This document shows, piece after piece, positions 23,211 through 32,865 of a stretch of 64,000 bases of DNA. The position numbers and the translations under genes were made by a program. The notes under the pieces are model-generated. The model was not told the origin of the DNA. It saw nothing but the letters and a program-made list of their open reading frames with translations, and searched no databases. Within the stretch, counting starts at the first letter, position 1; the number at the start of each line of letters is the position of its first letter. This DNA is from Cryptomeria japonica (Eukaryota; Streptophyta; Pinopsida; Cupressales; Cupressaceae). The DNA lies in assembly GCF_030272615.1 (NCBI RefSeq), contig NC_081406.1:263592624-263656623 (forward strand), read 5' to 3'.

Positions 23211-23552
23211 AAAACATTTGCATTTCATGTAGTTGCACCTGCATTACCACATATAAGCATTTCATACATACATATAGATATTACAAATGCATCACATCCT
23301 GCACACAACACCTGTTAGCACAATTTACATTTGCATTACATACATTCACATTTGCATCATGCATACACATATAAAACATAAAAGAACAAAAAATATATAT
23401 ATTACATTGCATCATATACATATTTGCATCCATATCATAAGCATCACATAAGAACATCTCATCACATAGGTACACATGCATATAGCTATTGCAAAGATGA
23501 ATCATCTCATATATATATAATCAAAAAGTGTCATGATACAATGATGTCAAAA
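23211..23552. repeat. CAT/ACA-rich low-complexity stretch in the T 3' region
   Basis: Irregular repeats of ATTTGCATC, CATTACATAC and CACATA. The minus-strand open frame here (MIHLCNSYMHVY...) simply reflects this composition. Confidence 0.65.
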
Positions 23553-24015
23553 TCATATGGCTACAAAAAGCACCCGCAGGTGTCTACAATACAAAAATGG
23601 TACAAAATTGATACAGAGGAACCCACTGATCACTCCTGCCAATACTACTGGTAGTGCTAATCCTATCTGTGTCCTGGTGTCCCATGCCACATGTCTTGCC
23701 CTCATCTCTAGTCCTGGATCCTGAAACACTTGTCTAAGGGCATCCCTATCTCCATCTCAATCGTATAGAATCAGCTCCCCATCAATCGGTATCCGCAGAA
23801 TCCTGTATACATCCTCCAGGGTGACTGTCATCTCCCCCATCGGCAAATGAAAAGTGCAAGTCTCAGAGTGCCACCTCTCCACCAGTGCAGTCAGCAATCC
23901 CATGTTCGCCCGAAACTCAGGCACATATAGAACATGTCTCAATCCCATCTCCTCGATTGCAGCTCTGTCCTCGAATGACAACTCAGGTCGCAACCTCTGA
24001 GTCGATGGGAATCTC
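23553..24015 (-). pseudogene. Antisense plant-mobile-domain (PMD) ORF in T
   Basis: On the minus strand a frame runs from about 24015 to the TGA at 23553-23555 with a single internal TGA right after ELILYD (about 23754-23756). The motif LTALVERWHSETCTFHLPMG then GEMTVTLEDVYRILRIPIDG matches the core of the plant mobile domain (aminotransferase-like, MAIN/MAIL1 family), in which a Trp-Thr-His-Phe box precedes GE.TVTLEDV..LL.LPIDG. After the stop the frame continues with a hydrophobic stretch (ALPVVLAGVISGFLC). Antisense or extra ORFs between pol and the 3' LTR are known in Tat-type elements. No ATG was found at the very start; an upstream stop sits near 24016. Confidence 0.7.
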
Positions 24016-24069
24016 TCTCATGACTCCAGCATCGGAAAATACTCCTGCAGTCAAGCAAATCACTCATGT

Positions 24070-24450
24070 CAATCATAGTGGCATTCCCTATTCATCACAA
24101 AATGCTACTTTTTATCTAAATGCATATGGCATTCTATCCTAGTGACACTCACTGTTTATCACAAAGTGTTGCTATTTATCCTAGTAGTACTCCATGTTAA
24201 TCACAAAGTACTACGTGTGTGACACTCACTGTTCATCACAAAGTGTTATTCACATTTGCATTCCTTGTTCACCACAAAGTGCTGCTCATATTTTAGTACT
24301 CCCTATTCATCACAAAGTACTCTATCTTGGTACTCACTGTTCACCACAAAGTGCCTTGATCTATCCTAGTCTTCCTAGAGGACCTGCTTGAGTGTATCCT
24401 CTCAGTAGCTTATCCAATCGACAGTGTATGTTCATCACAGAACTGCTGAT
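24070..24450 (+). repeat. Direct repeats around TTCATCACAAAGTG (T)
   Basis: Seven or eight units of about 40-55 bases with a conserved core such as CTCACTGTTCATCACAAAGTG (variants TTTATC, TTAATC and TTCACC). Unit length and the intervening bases vary. CACT and AGTG at the core ends could pair. Not a CRISPR: eukaryotic context, no uniform spacers. Confidence 0.8.
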
Positions 24451-24507
24451 TTGACCTAGAAGATATAAATTCACACTTTTTAAAAACATAAACATGCTTA
24501 CTTGACA

Positions 24508-24720
24508 AAAACGCGCTTACAGACTTCACAGACGTGCCTGATTGACACAGACGTGCCTATGCTCTGCACAGACGTGCCTTCTTGGCACAAACGCGCCTGA
24601 ACATCACAAACGCGGTCGCAATTGACACAGACGTGGGTTTAAACGCAGACGCGCCTGGCACAAACACAGACGCGCCTCGCGAGCACAGACGCGCCTAGCA
24701 CCAATGCAGACGCGCCTAGA
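24508..24720 (-). repeat. CACAGACGCGCC array, complement of the leader arrays
   Basis: About twelve copies of (CA)CAGACGCGCC or CACAGACGTGCC, that is GGCGCGTCTGTG on the minus strand. They are the reverse complement of the leader arrays at 12270-12545 and 13749-13935. In the genomic RNA the two ends could base pair over many short helices. Confidence 0.88.
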
Positions 24721-25222
24721 CATTTTTTGACACTTTTTGGACCCTAGTCTAAGCGCATTTATTACCCTGTCTAGCATGCATTAATGACAACAATAAATGC
24801 ATCAAAGTACGAGGAGGTTTGGTGGTACTTACCGGCTCTCCTGCCTTTGCTGGCCTCTGGAATCGGCGAACGCGGTCGAATCTATGAATGAAGGCCATCG
24901 CTGTTGACTGCTACTACTCTCTTTTCGCTCTGCACTCTGATCTTTTGGATGTGTGGATGACAATGAGGATGTATTTCCCTCGTAGTCTATCTTATAGACT
25001 ACCCTAGCCCTAGTCTCCTAAGTCAGTCTTCATTATCCTGTGACTTTGTCACTCTATCCGGTCAGTCCATTCTAGCCTCTCTTTCTTATCGAGAGATTGT
25101 CTGCAATCTTTTCACACATTTTCATCCAATCTCTCGAGGGGGCATATCATTCCCATCCTGGGGCAACTCTGTATCAGTTCATCTTATCTTCTTTGAAACA
25201 ACGCGACAAGCCGCATTGTCTC
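24721..25222 (+). other. 3' untranslated region of T before the polypurine tract
   Basis: No ORF with a recognisable domain. It ends with TTGAAACAACGCGACAAGCC and leads into the purine tract. Confidence 0.45.
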
Positions 25223-25236
25223 AAAGAGGGGCAAAA
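25223..25236 (+). other. Polypurine tract of T
   Basis: AAAGAGGGGCAAAA immediately before the TG of the 3' LTR. It primes plus-strand DNA synthesis. The equivalent in element H is AAAGTGGGGGCAAAA. Confidence 0.9.
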
Positions 25237-26042
25237 TGTAGACACCCAAAATTGTCCAGTCTAATTAAATAAATATTTTATTTATTTAATTATCTAAGCT
25301 TAATTCTTCTATTAATTAAATAAATCTTTATTTATTTAATTAATTCATTTATCCTCTTCTAGCCTTATTTCTCATTTAAATAAATACATTTATTTATTTA
25401 AATTATCCTTTTCCTAAATTAAATAAATATTTTTATTTATTTAATTATCCCACTTCTTCTATTAATTAAATAAATCTTTATTTATTTAATTAATTCATTA
25501 ACCTTTTCTACCCATGACACATGTCATTCATCTCTTAATTCATACACTACATACCCCTTTCATTATTTTATTATTTCTTTTACCTTCACTCTAATCATAG
25601 CCGACCTCCTTTTACACCTCTCAATCTTATCCCTCCATTTCATAAAGTGTCTTCTATATAAGGAGATGCTTCCTTCATTATCAAACCCTAATGAAGGATC
25701 CTAATGATTCATTCTAATCAATCATTCTAATGAAAGATCTTAAGGACTGGACTACACTACGATCCTACTTGCAACCACATTCTGTTCTTTGTTGAGCTCT
25801 TGTGCATATAAAATCTGAGAGCAAATATATCAAGCAAGATCAATGGAGATAGGAAGAATGGAGATCAAAACCCTATTGGACATGTGATGGTATAATCTTT
25901 GTGATTTCATTTGATTTGCATTGTCTTAGGTAATCTTCATATGTTATGGTGGATCTTTGTTGTTGTTAGGCTAGGCTTTTGTGGTTGAATTCATTTAGCC
26001 TTTCAATATTGTTATTATTGTTATCCATTTTCACCATATACA
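25237..26042 (+). repeat. 3' LTR of element T
   Basis: 806 bp, identical in length to the 5' LTR. Differs only at 25346 (C against A), 25601 (C against T) and 25784 (G against A), as read by eye. Ends ACCATATACA at 26042. Confidence 0.95.
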
Positions 26043-26203
26043 ACTGCGATAACGGTTTGCAGATGACAGAGTAAGGTATGTTCGACAACTTTCTAAATTC
26101 TTGCAGTTTGTTTTAGGAAGGCTCTGGATATTTTGTTAGTTGTTTGTTTCTGTTTCCCCTTTCTCCTTTGTCTGGGTTAATTGGAGAAAATCATGAGCAA
26201 AAA

Positions 26204-29200
26204 ATGAGGCCTACTTTGCCCAAATTAGTGAACTCATCTTCCCTTGTAAGTTCTTTACCAGAGCTGGGTGATATGACATTAGTCCAACTGGATTTAGATG
26301 ATTTCCTAGAAAGAGTACAGAATCCAACTGCCGACCCTATGATGAGAGATGTTGCACAGAGCGGATTATTAGAAGCAGCCACATTTCCCACAACTGCCCC
26401 TTAACCTGAATTGGTTTTAGAATGTATGAATCATTATGACAAAGGTAATAGATGCATAAGAAAAAACAATGGTGAGGTTTTGTTATCCATTGATAGACAA
26501 ACTGTAATGACCGCCATGGGTAGCCAACATCGGGAACCCTATGAAGATTGGACAATTGGGAAATCTTATGGAATTTTCTCTAAAAAAAGGCAGTATTATA
26601 GAACTGTCATTGCACGAAATTGGGTTCTGAAGTTCCAGAAAGGAGGCTCTAGGCTGCTGAGACCCCTAACCCGTGAGCATTTAATGCCTGCAATCTGAGA
26701 TTTGGTAGTATTTTTTAGCAGAGTAAAGGGTAATTCACACTCCTTCTATTGGGAGGACTGGATGTATTTCTTCATCCAAGTCACTCTAGACAAAAATCGG
26801 TTCATCGACTAGGGAACTGTTATCGCGGAAAGGTTGCACGAGGGTTTGAGTAATTACCCTGGGATGTCAAACTTCTATATGTCTTCATACCTATTGTATA
26901 TGCTTTCTTGTGTAAGGGAATGGTCTAGATTGTCTCATGCAAAATGGGTTCAAGGCATTAAAATTTATGAGTATCACCCCAATTTGACTTTAAAAGGGCA
27001 TGTTGATGATTATCTCTGCTGGAATGATATTTTTGCTGGGAGATTGACTTTCAAATTACAAGGTAACTTGCATAGGAGGATGTCTGCTGAGGCCATTGAA
27101 CTAGTTAACATCTATGGCAGTTTCTTTACACGGTTTGATCACTTCACTTATCTAAGGGTTGGGGGTTTTAAAGGTGAACCCTTTAGGCTACCCAGGTATG
27201 TTTCAGACTCCTATATTTTGATTGAAGTTTCCAGACAGCTGGCCTATGTCGCAAAGGATTATGGTGAGGATTCTGACACAAGTGGGATTTTTCCCATTGA
27301 TTTAGGCCATTACAGTTGTAGGTCTGTCTCTGATGCGCTGAATCTCGAGCTAGAATTTAAAAGATTTCATTTGAAAACCTTTGTGAAAAGAGATAACTTT
27401 GATAGTAAAGGGTTTATCTCTCAATATGTGAAGAAGATGGAGCCTGACCAACATGTTTCCCACTTGGAGGATTATTGGGAAGATTGCCTAGATGAATTTG
27501 AAGTAAGGAAAAGGAGTTGGTTCAGATTAACCTTGAAACAGATTCGTGACATGAAACTGCCAATGGATACCCCAGGTGTCACCACTGATAATGAGAATGT
27601 ACTGGATTCAGAGTTTATGAAACGGGTTCATAATGAACCTCTCCCAGAGGTGGATTGGAGTAAAAATATGGAGGATAGTGTCCAGACACGCACTTTCAGT
27701 GTAATTCGCAGGACGAAAAATTGGCTCAGGAGTTGCCGATTTCATCCGACGAGGGCAACCAGCTCAAGAAACAAAAGTGGGAAGAGGAAGATTGCAAGAA
27801 AAACTTCTATTTTAACTAACATTCTTGTTTCTGTTGCAGGAAAAGGGCAAGCAAAGATTAAAGAAGAGAAACTTGACACCGAGGTTGAACTTTCTATTGG
27901 TGGTCGGGTTACCAGGTCGAGATCCAAGAAGAGTTTTTAGCTATCGACTCCCCATCTTATTCTTGATTTGGACGTAGAGGAGGTGTTGTGCGATATGACT
28001 TCCCCTGTTTCTGATGCAGACAAGGTTTCAAATGAGGCAGATGCTATTTTTGAAGGCTAAGGGATGCTTGATATCCAGTCTCATGCAGACAGTGTCGCAT
28101 TGCCACCTTTAGAGGTATCTCCTCCCATGCCATCTAAGGAACTGACTTTGGCACCTAAGTGGTTAAGTGACTCAATTACTAGGAAAAGAAACGTGGTTCC
28201 AATTTCGCTATCAATGGAGGATGCCGTGAGTAAATGTCTGGGAAAATCTACGAAGCCCAAGAGCCTAAAAATGGAGGCTATGATTGGTTTGACGAAAGTA
28301 CAAAGCATTGGACTATAGACGTCGCCAAACCCGCGCCTGATAAAGATGTTGTTACTGCTTCAGAAGCAGACTATGCCATTGAACGAGTTGATTCGGGGGT
28401 CGGAACCAGAGCCGTAGATGTGAAGCATTTGGAGACTTCAACAAAACGGATTATCTCTCGTACTTGGAAGGACGAAAGAGACAAGGCTGAATTAAGCATA
28501 ATTTAATGCAAATGGCTCAGTATATTCACGCCCTGTAGAACAACCCATTACCGTTGTCTCAAAGCTCAGTGCCATTTAGTTCAAAATCACCAAGTAATCA
28601 GAAATTCTTTGATGAGGTTCAACGAAACAAAATGATCGCATAGGTTTTCTCTGAATGACTCACCTCAATTGTGCATCAAGGGACCAATTACATTTTAAAT
28701 TTGGTTCAAATTTTCAAAGATGCTAATGAAGTCACCAAAGAGTTGGATGTCGACTTGGTCTTGTGGCAGAAAGAGAAGACTAAATGGGCAGTGATTTCGA
28801 AGCAAATGCGCGATATTCAGCGTTATGGCCTGATGAATTTTCTTGCCGAAAGATAAGTGCCAGGGCTAAATGAAGACGTCATGTTTATTTACAAAGAAAG
28901 CATTGAGTGGTGCAACCAAATCATTGAACAAGGCCATAATGAACCAACCAGTCTACATGGTGAATTAACAACCTTGAGGATGACCATGTAGAAGGATTTG
29001 CGTTGCGTAGATGTCCAATTGCTTAAAGAAGATAGCCAAACTCTAGAGGATACTGCAGAAATGATTAATCACTTTAGCAGCCACATTAAACAAATCAAAG
29101 TAGAGAAATCCTTGGTTGTGGAGGATTTTACGAGGATTTCCAAAGTGGAACCAATGCTCACAGTTTGTCTAGATCACCTGGACTCACACAGGGTCAAAGT

Positions 29201-29384
29201 GCAGATGGTGAAGAGAAAGAAAGAACTCTGGAAGCAAAGAGTAATACACATCAGTCTGCCGCATGTAACTGTAATTCAGGAATTTTTGAAGGTACATCGA
29301 GAGTGGAGTGCGACGAAGTCGGTGATGGTGTTTGTCCAAAGCACCAATCCAGGCAACCCAACCAAGACCAAATCAACGACATGA
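26204..29384 (+). pseudogene. Long unknown ORF of element U
   Basis: One protein spread over three phases: phase A 26204-28318, phase B about 28234-28506, phase C about 28503-29384. Stops in phase A (26402, 26696, about 26810, 27938, about 28058) sit at likely CAA, CGA or CAG codons; phase C has more. The longest open stretch, 26834-27940 (368 codons), starts after YWEDWMYFFIQVTLDKNRFI and includes SNFYMSSYLLYMLSCVREW, GKRKIARKTS (basic, possibly nuclear) and a C-terminal VTRSRSKK. The C-terminal part (VLWQKEKTKWAVISKQMRDI) looks helical, possibly coiled-coil. No RT, integrase or transposase signature. I do not recognise the family. The intact protein would be about 1000 residues. Confidence 0.6.
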
Positions 29385-30083
29385 CTAGCATTGTTGGCGG
29401 TTGTTTGCTAGCGAGTCTAGTCGTTTTTAATTTTGGTTATGCAGTTAGGGTAGTTTTCTATTAACTCTTATGAGTTAATCTTACTTATGGTTAAAAACTA
29501 TTGGTCTGGCAACCTATTTATATGTTTTAGAATGACTTTAAAGGGGTTCACTAAGTTTTTGAAAAACTATCTCTCGAATTTTTTTGAAATACTTGGTGTA
29601 TGAAAAGTCGATAATCATCTATGAATGAAAATCATATAATAGTTATCTTTGAATTCAAATCTGTGTGTTTGATGCATGAAATTTGATTTATGTGTGGATC
29701 TATTTCAAATAAAGATCTGTTATAACTTTATGTGCGCGGAAGATTACCAGCGGGATTCACCTTATAAGCTTTTTTCATTTTGTTTTAGTGCACATGTAAA
29801 GTCTGTCGACTTTATACAAAGGTTATATATAAATCAATGCTTGCATTCATTTGTTGCTAATTTGTGAATGCAATAACCTTTTCTATTCTTTCTGGTGAAA
29901 AGTATAATATTGGTTGTGTGTAATTTGAAGTCGATTGAATATTTGCTAGAGGGAGCTGTACCTTAATTTAGAGGTTAATCAATATAATGATTTTCCAACT
30001 ATCTGCTGAAATTTGTCTTTCATTCCTTGGTCTTAAGGGCATCCAAAATAAATAAAGTACAAAAGACAAATCTGTTTACCAAT
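29385..30083 (+). other. 3' non-coding end of element U
   Basis: AT-rich, no domain-bearing ORF. It ends CAAATCTGTTTACCAAT directly before the second AGTTG. No copy of the left end is found here, so no terminal direct repeat. Confidence 0.5.
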
Positions 30084-30088
30084 AGTTG

Positions 30089-32596
30089 CAGAGTTTGAAA
30101 GGGAAGTATGAGATGTTGAAGATAGGAGATGATGAGAACATAAATTCCTTTATGGCTAAAGTGAATGAACTTGTCCTAGGTATTAGATGTGTCGGTGGAA
30201 CCCTTGAAGAAGATGAAATTGTTGCTAAGGTGCTGAGATCATTGCCTCCTTACAAACATAAGGTAGTTGCTATTGATGAAATCCATAGTGTGACTACCGT
30301 GACAAGATACATGTTGGTTGAAAATATTGTTGCATTTGAACTGAGCGAATTTGGTGAATCACATGGAAAGTCTGAGACAACATTTAGAGCATCTATATCC
30401 AGAAAGAAGAAGTATGATCCCGAAGAATGCAAAATATCCAACTATGAAAGAGAGAGAAGAGAGATGGAAGAGAAAGAAAGAGAATTGGAGGAGCTTGGAG
30501 TATTGATTTCCCAGAGATTGCCTAAGGGAGCCGGTAAGTATGATGGAAAATTGCCCTTGAAATGTTTCTCTTACAATAGGGTAGGACATTTTTCTTCTAG
30601 ATTCCCGGAGAGAATATCTAAGCATGAAAGGCATGATAAATTTGATAAGCATGATAGGAATGATAGATATGAGAAGCATGAGAAGTATGACAAGCCTTAC
30701 AAGCCTAACCAGAAGTATAAGGATCATAAGAACTGTTATTATGTTGTTCATGAAGGTGCTATAGATGAAGAATCAAAAGGAGATGAAGTTGTGTTTATTG
30801 CTATCAAAGAAGATGGACTAGTGCCTATTGATTCCACAAGCTGCACTATTGAGGAGAAATATTTAACTGGTTAAGTTGAAGAGAAAGATGAATGGGTGAT
30901 TGACAATGGTTGTTCACATCATATGACTGGTGATAAAAGCAAATTTGTGAATATGGAAAGGTATGATGGTGGAATAGTAATATTTGGAGATGACAAAGCT
31001 TGTGTGATATGTGGTAGAGGTTCTATTTCCTTTGATGGTAAGCATACCACTAATGATGTCTTGTATGTTGAAGGTTTGAAGTATAATATTTTAAGTGTTG
31101 GACATATGGTTGACAAAGGTTATGATTTACAATTCAAAAATGGAAAATTCAAGATCCTAAAAGCCTCTGGTATAGAGACTACATCTGGAACTAAGACTGA
31201 AGGTAATATTTTTCATTTGAATGAAGGTGAAGTTGTCAGAAATAAATCAATATTAGTATGCAAAGGATATTCACAGAAAGAAGGAATTGATTATGAGGAG
31301 ACTTTTTCTCTAGTAGCTAGACTTGAAGTTGTTAGATTGTTGCTTGTATATGCTGCCTATAAGGATTTCAAGGTATATCAGATGGATGTCAAGTCAGATT
31401 TTCTGAATGGTGATCTTGAGGAAGAAGTCTACATTGAGAAACCTGATGGATTTTGATTACCAGATGATGGTGACATGGTATGCAAATTGAAGAAATCTCT
31501 TTATGGATTGAAGCAAGCCCCTAGAGCCTGGTATGCTAGATAATTGGATAAGTACCTACTGAAATTGGGATTTAATAAAGGTACTACTGATAGTAATCTA
31601 TATTTTAAGATTGAGAATGATAACATCTTGATTGTTGAAGTTTTTGTTGATGATATCATCTTTGGAGGAGATGATAACTTGAGCATGAAGTTTGTTGGTG
31701 ATATGTAGAAAGATTTTGAGATTTCTATGATAGGAGAGATGGAATTTTTCTTAGGACTGCAAATTTTATAGTTTGGAAAAGGTATTTTTATATCTAAAAG
31801 TAAATATGTGAAGGAATTATTGAAGAAGTTTGGGTTGGATGACTCTAAATCGGTTGGAACTCCTATGGTGACTGGTTGTAAATTATCTAAAAATGATGAA
31901 TCTCTGAAAGCTAATCAGTCTTTATACTGATCTATGGTTGGTGGACTTCTATATATTACTCAGACTAGACTGGGCATTATGCATGTCGTGTGCATGATTG
32001 CTAGATATCAAGCTAATCCGAAAGAGATTCATGTCACTACAATAAAGAGAATATTCAGATACTTGAAAGGAACTGTGGATCATGGTTTGTGATATTTGAG
32101 GAATGATGATTTCATGTTATGTGCTTACACTGATGCTGATTGGGCTGGTGATGTTGATGACCGAAAGAGTACCTCCGATGGTGCTTTCTTTTTGGGGAAG
32201 AAATTGGTTTCATGGACCAGTAAGAAATAAGATTCAATGTCCTTATCTACTGATGAAGCTGAGTACATTGCTACTGCTAGTAACTGCACTCAGGTAGTTT
32301 GGATGAAGAAAATGTTGAAGGATATCAAAGTTATCTATGATGAGCCTACTGTCATATATTGTGATAATTCCAGTGCTATTAATATGTCAAAGAATCCAGT
32401 GCAACATTAAAAGACTAAACATGTATCAATCAAGTATCATTTCTTGAGAGAAAAAGTCAGTGAAGAGGAAGTAAAGTTGGAATATGTATCTACAAAGGAA
32501 CAGATTGCTGATATTTTCACTAAGCCTTCGCCTGCAGAGACATTTGTCTATTTGAGAGACAAGTTAGGGGTATCTACCCCTCCTAATGAGAACTAG
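30089..32596 (+). pseudogene. Copia A gag, protease, RT and RNase H (integrase lost)
   Basis: Continues gag of A after U. CFSYNRVGHFSSRF is a broken CCHC knuckle (two Cys lost). Protease motif [13 protein letters not shown] near 30890. Then, at about 31205-31240, sequence that should enter integrase runs in frame into [16 protein letters not shown] followed by [15 protein letters not shown] shows [33 protein letters not shown] and FVDDIIFGG; RNase H shows ADWAGDVDDRKST and STDEAEYIA. The C-terminus DIFTKPSPAETF ends at TAG 32594. Several stops, mostly at likely Gln or Trp codons. Confidence 0.88.
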
Positions 32597-32729
32597 ATGC
32601 ATTGAGTTGCATCAATCCACTGGACTCCACAGTCTTAACTTTTTTTCTGGATTGATGAGTTGGTGTTGCTCCTCTGGTGGAGTAGTTTATTGGTTTGGTT
32701 TTCTGTTTTGAGAATCTTTGGTATTGTTG

Positions 32730-32865
32730 TCAAAGGGGGAGAGAAGCATGTCAAAAAACTATTTTATCTGCCTGATCTTAGGGGGAGTTTGTTGGAGATG
32801 TTTTCTTTCTTTGCATTGATTGTTTTTCACATTCATATGTTTCCATCAATGACAAAGGGGGAGAT
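32730..32865 (+). other. Polypurine tracts of copia A (three copies)
   Basis: CAAAGGGGGAGAGAAG (32731-32746), TTAGGGGGAG (32778-32787) and ACAAAGGGGGAGAT (32852-32865). Only the last abuts the 3' LTR. The upstream ones may be relics or extra priming sites. Confidence 0.8.

Larger units (their letters stand above)
11357..26042 (+). mobile_element. Tat-type Ty3/gypsy element T, 14.7 kb
   Basis: LTRs 11357-12162 and 25237-26042 (806 bp each, three differences by eye, at 11466, 11721 and 11904 against the 3' copy). Flanks ACTAC (11352-11356) and ACTGC (26043-26047) form a 5-bp duplication with one transition. Order: gag, aspartic protease, G-patch-like segment, RT, RNase H, a second archaeal-type RNase H, integrase. 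The second RNase H is the hallmark of the Tat clade. A 2.3 kb leader and a 3.3 kb 3' region with an antisense ORF also fit that clade. Gag to G-patch is in one frame and pol in another. At least 15 in-frame stops make the copy unable to encode its own enzymes. It sits in U and is the youngest insertion of the nest. Confidence 0.95.
10624..30083 (+). mobile_element. Element U: unclassified insertion with a long unknown ORF
   Basis: It lies between two copies of AGTTG (10619-10623, 30084-30088) inside gag of copia A. Excluding T it is about 4.8 kb (10624-11356 and 26048-30083). The left part is non-coding with two strong hairpins; the right part has one long decayed reading frame (26204-29384). 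No LTR copy is found at the two ends, and there is no poly(A) tail, RT or transposase that I recognise. The ends show weak inverted similarity: TTGTTAGCAACACAT against the complement of the right end, ATTGGTAAACAGAT. Candidates are a non-autonomous DNA transposon or a large retroelement derivative with odd termini. The class is unresolved. Confidence 0.65.

Noticed and set aside
23281-23505. Minus-strand His/Met/Cys-rich ORF
   Set aside because: Product of the CAT/ACA-rich low-complexity stretch in T.
24070-24720. CRISPR-like repeat arrays
   Set aside because: Plant retroelement context, irregular unit lengths, degenerate repeats, no cas genes.
26075-26106. Possible tiny intron (GTATGT to TTGCAG) at the start of the right half of U
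   Set aside because: About 32 bases is too short for a plant intron and no conserved exon could be shown.
10624-30083. U as an LTR retrotransposon
   Set aside because: The sequence after 10624 is not repeated before 30083; no primer site or polypurine tract at the expected places.
10624-30083. U as a Helitron
   Set aside because: Not inserted between A and T, lacks the CTRR end with hairpin, and has a target duplication.
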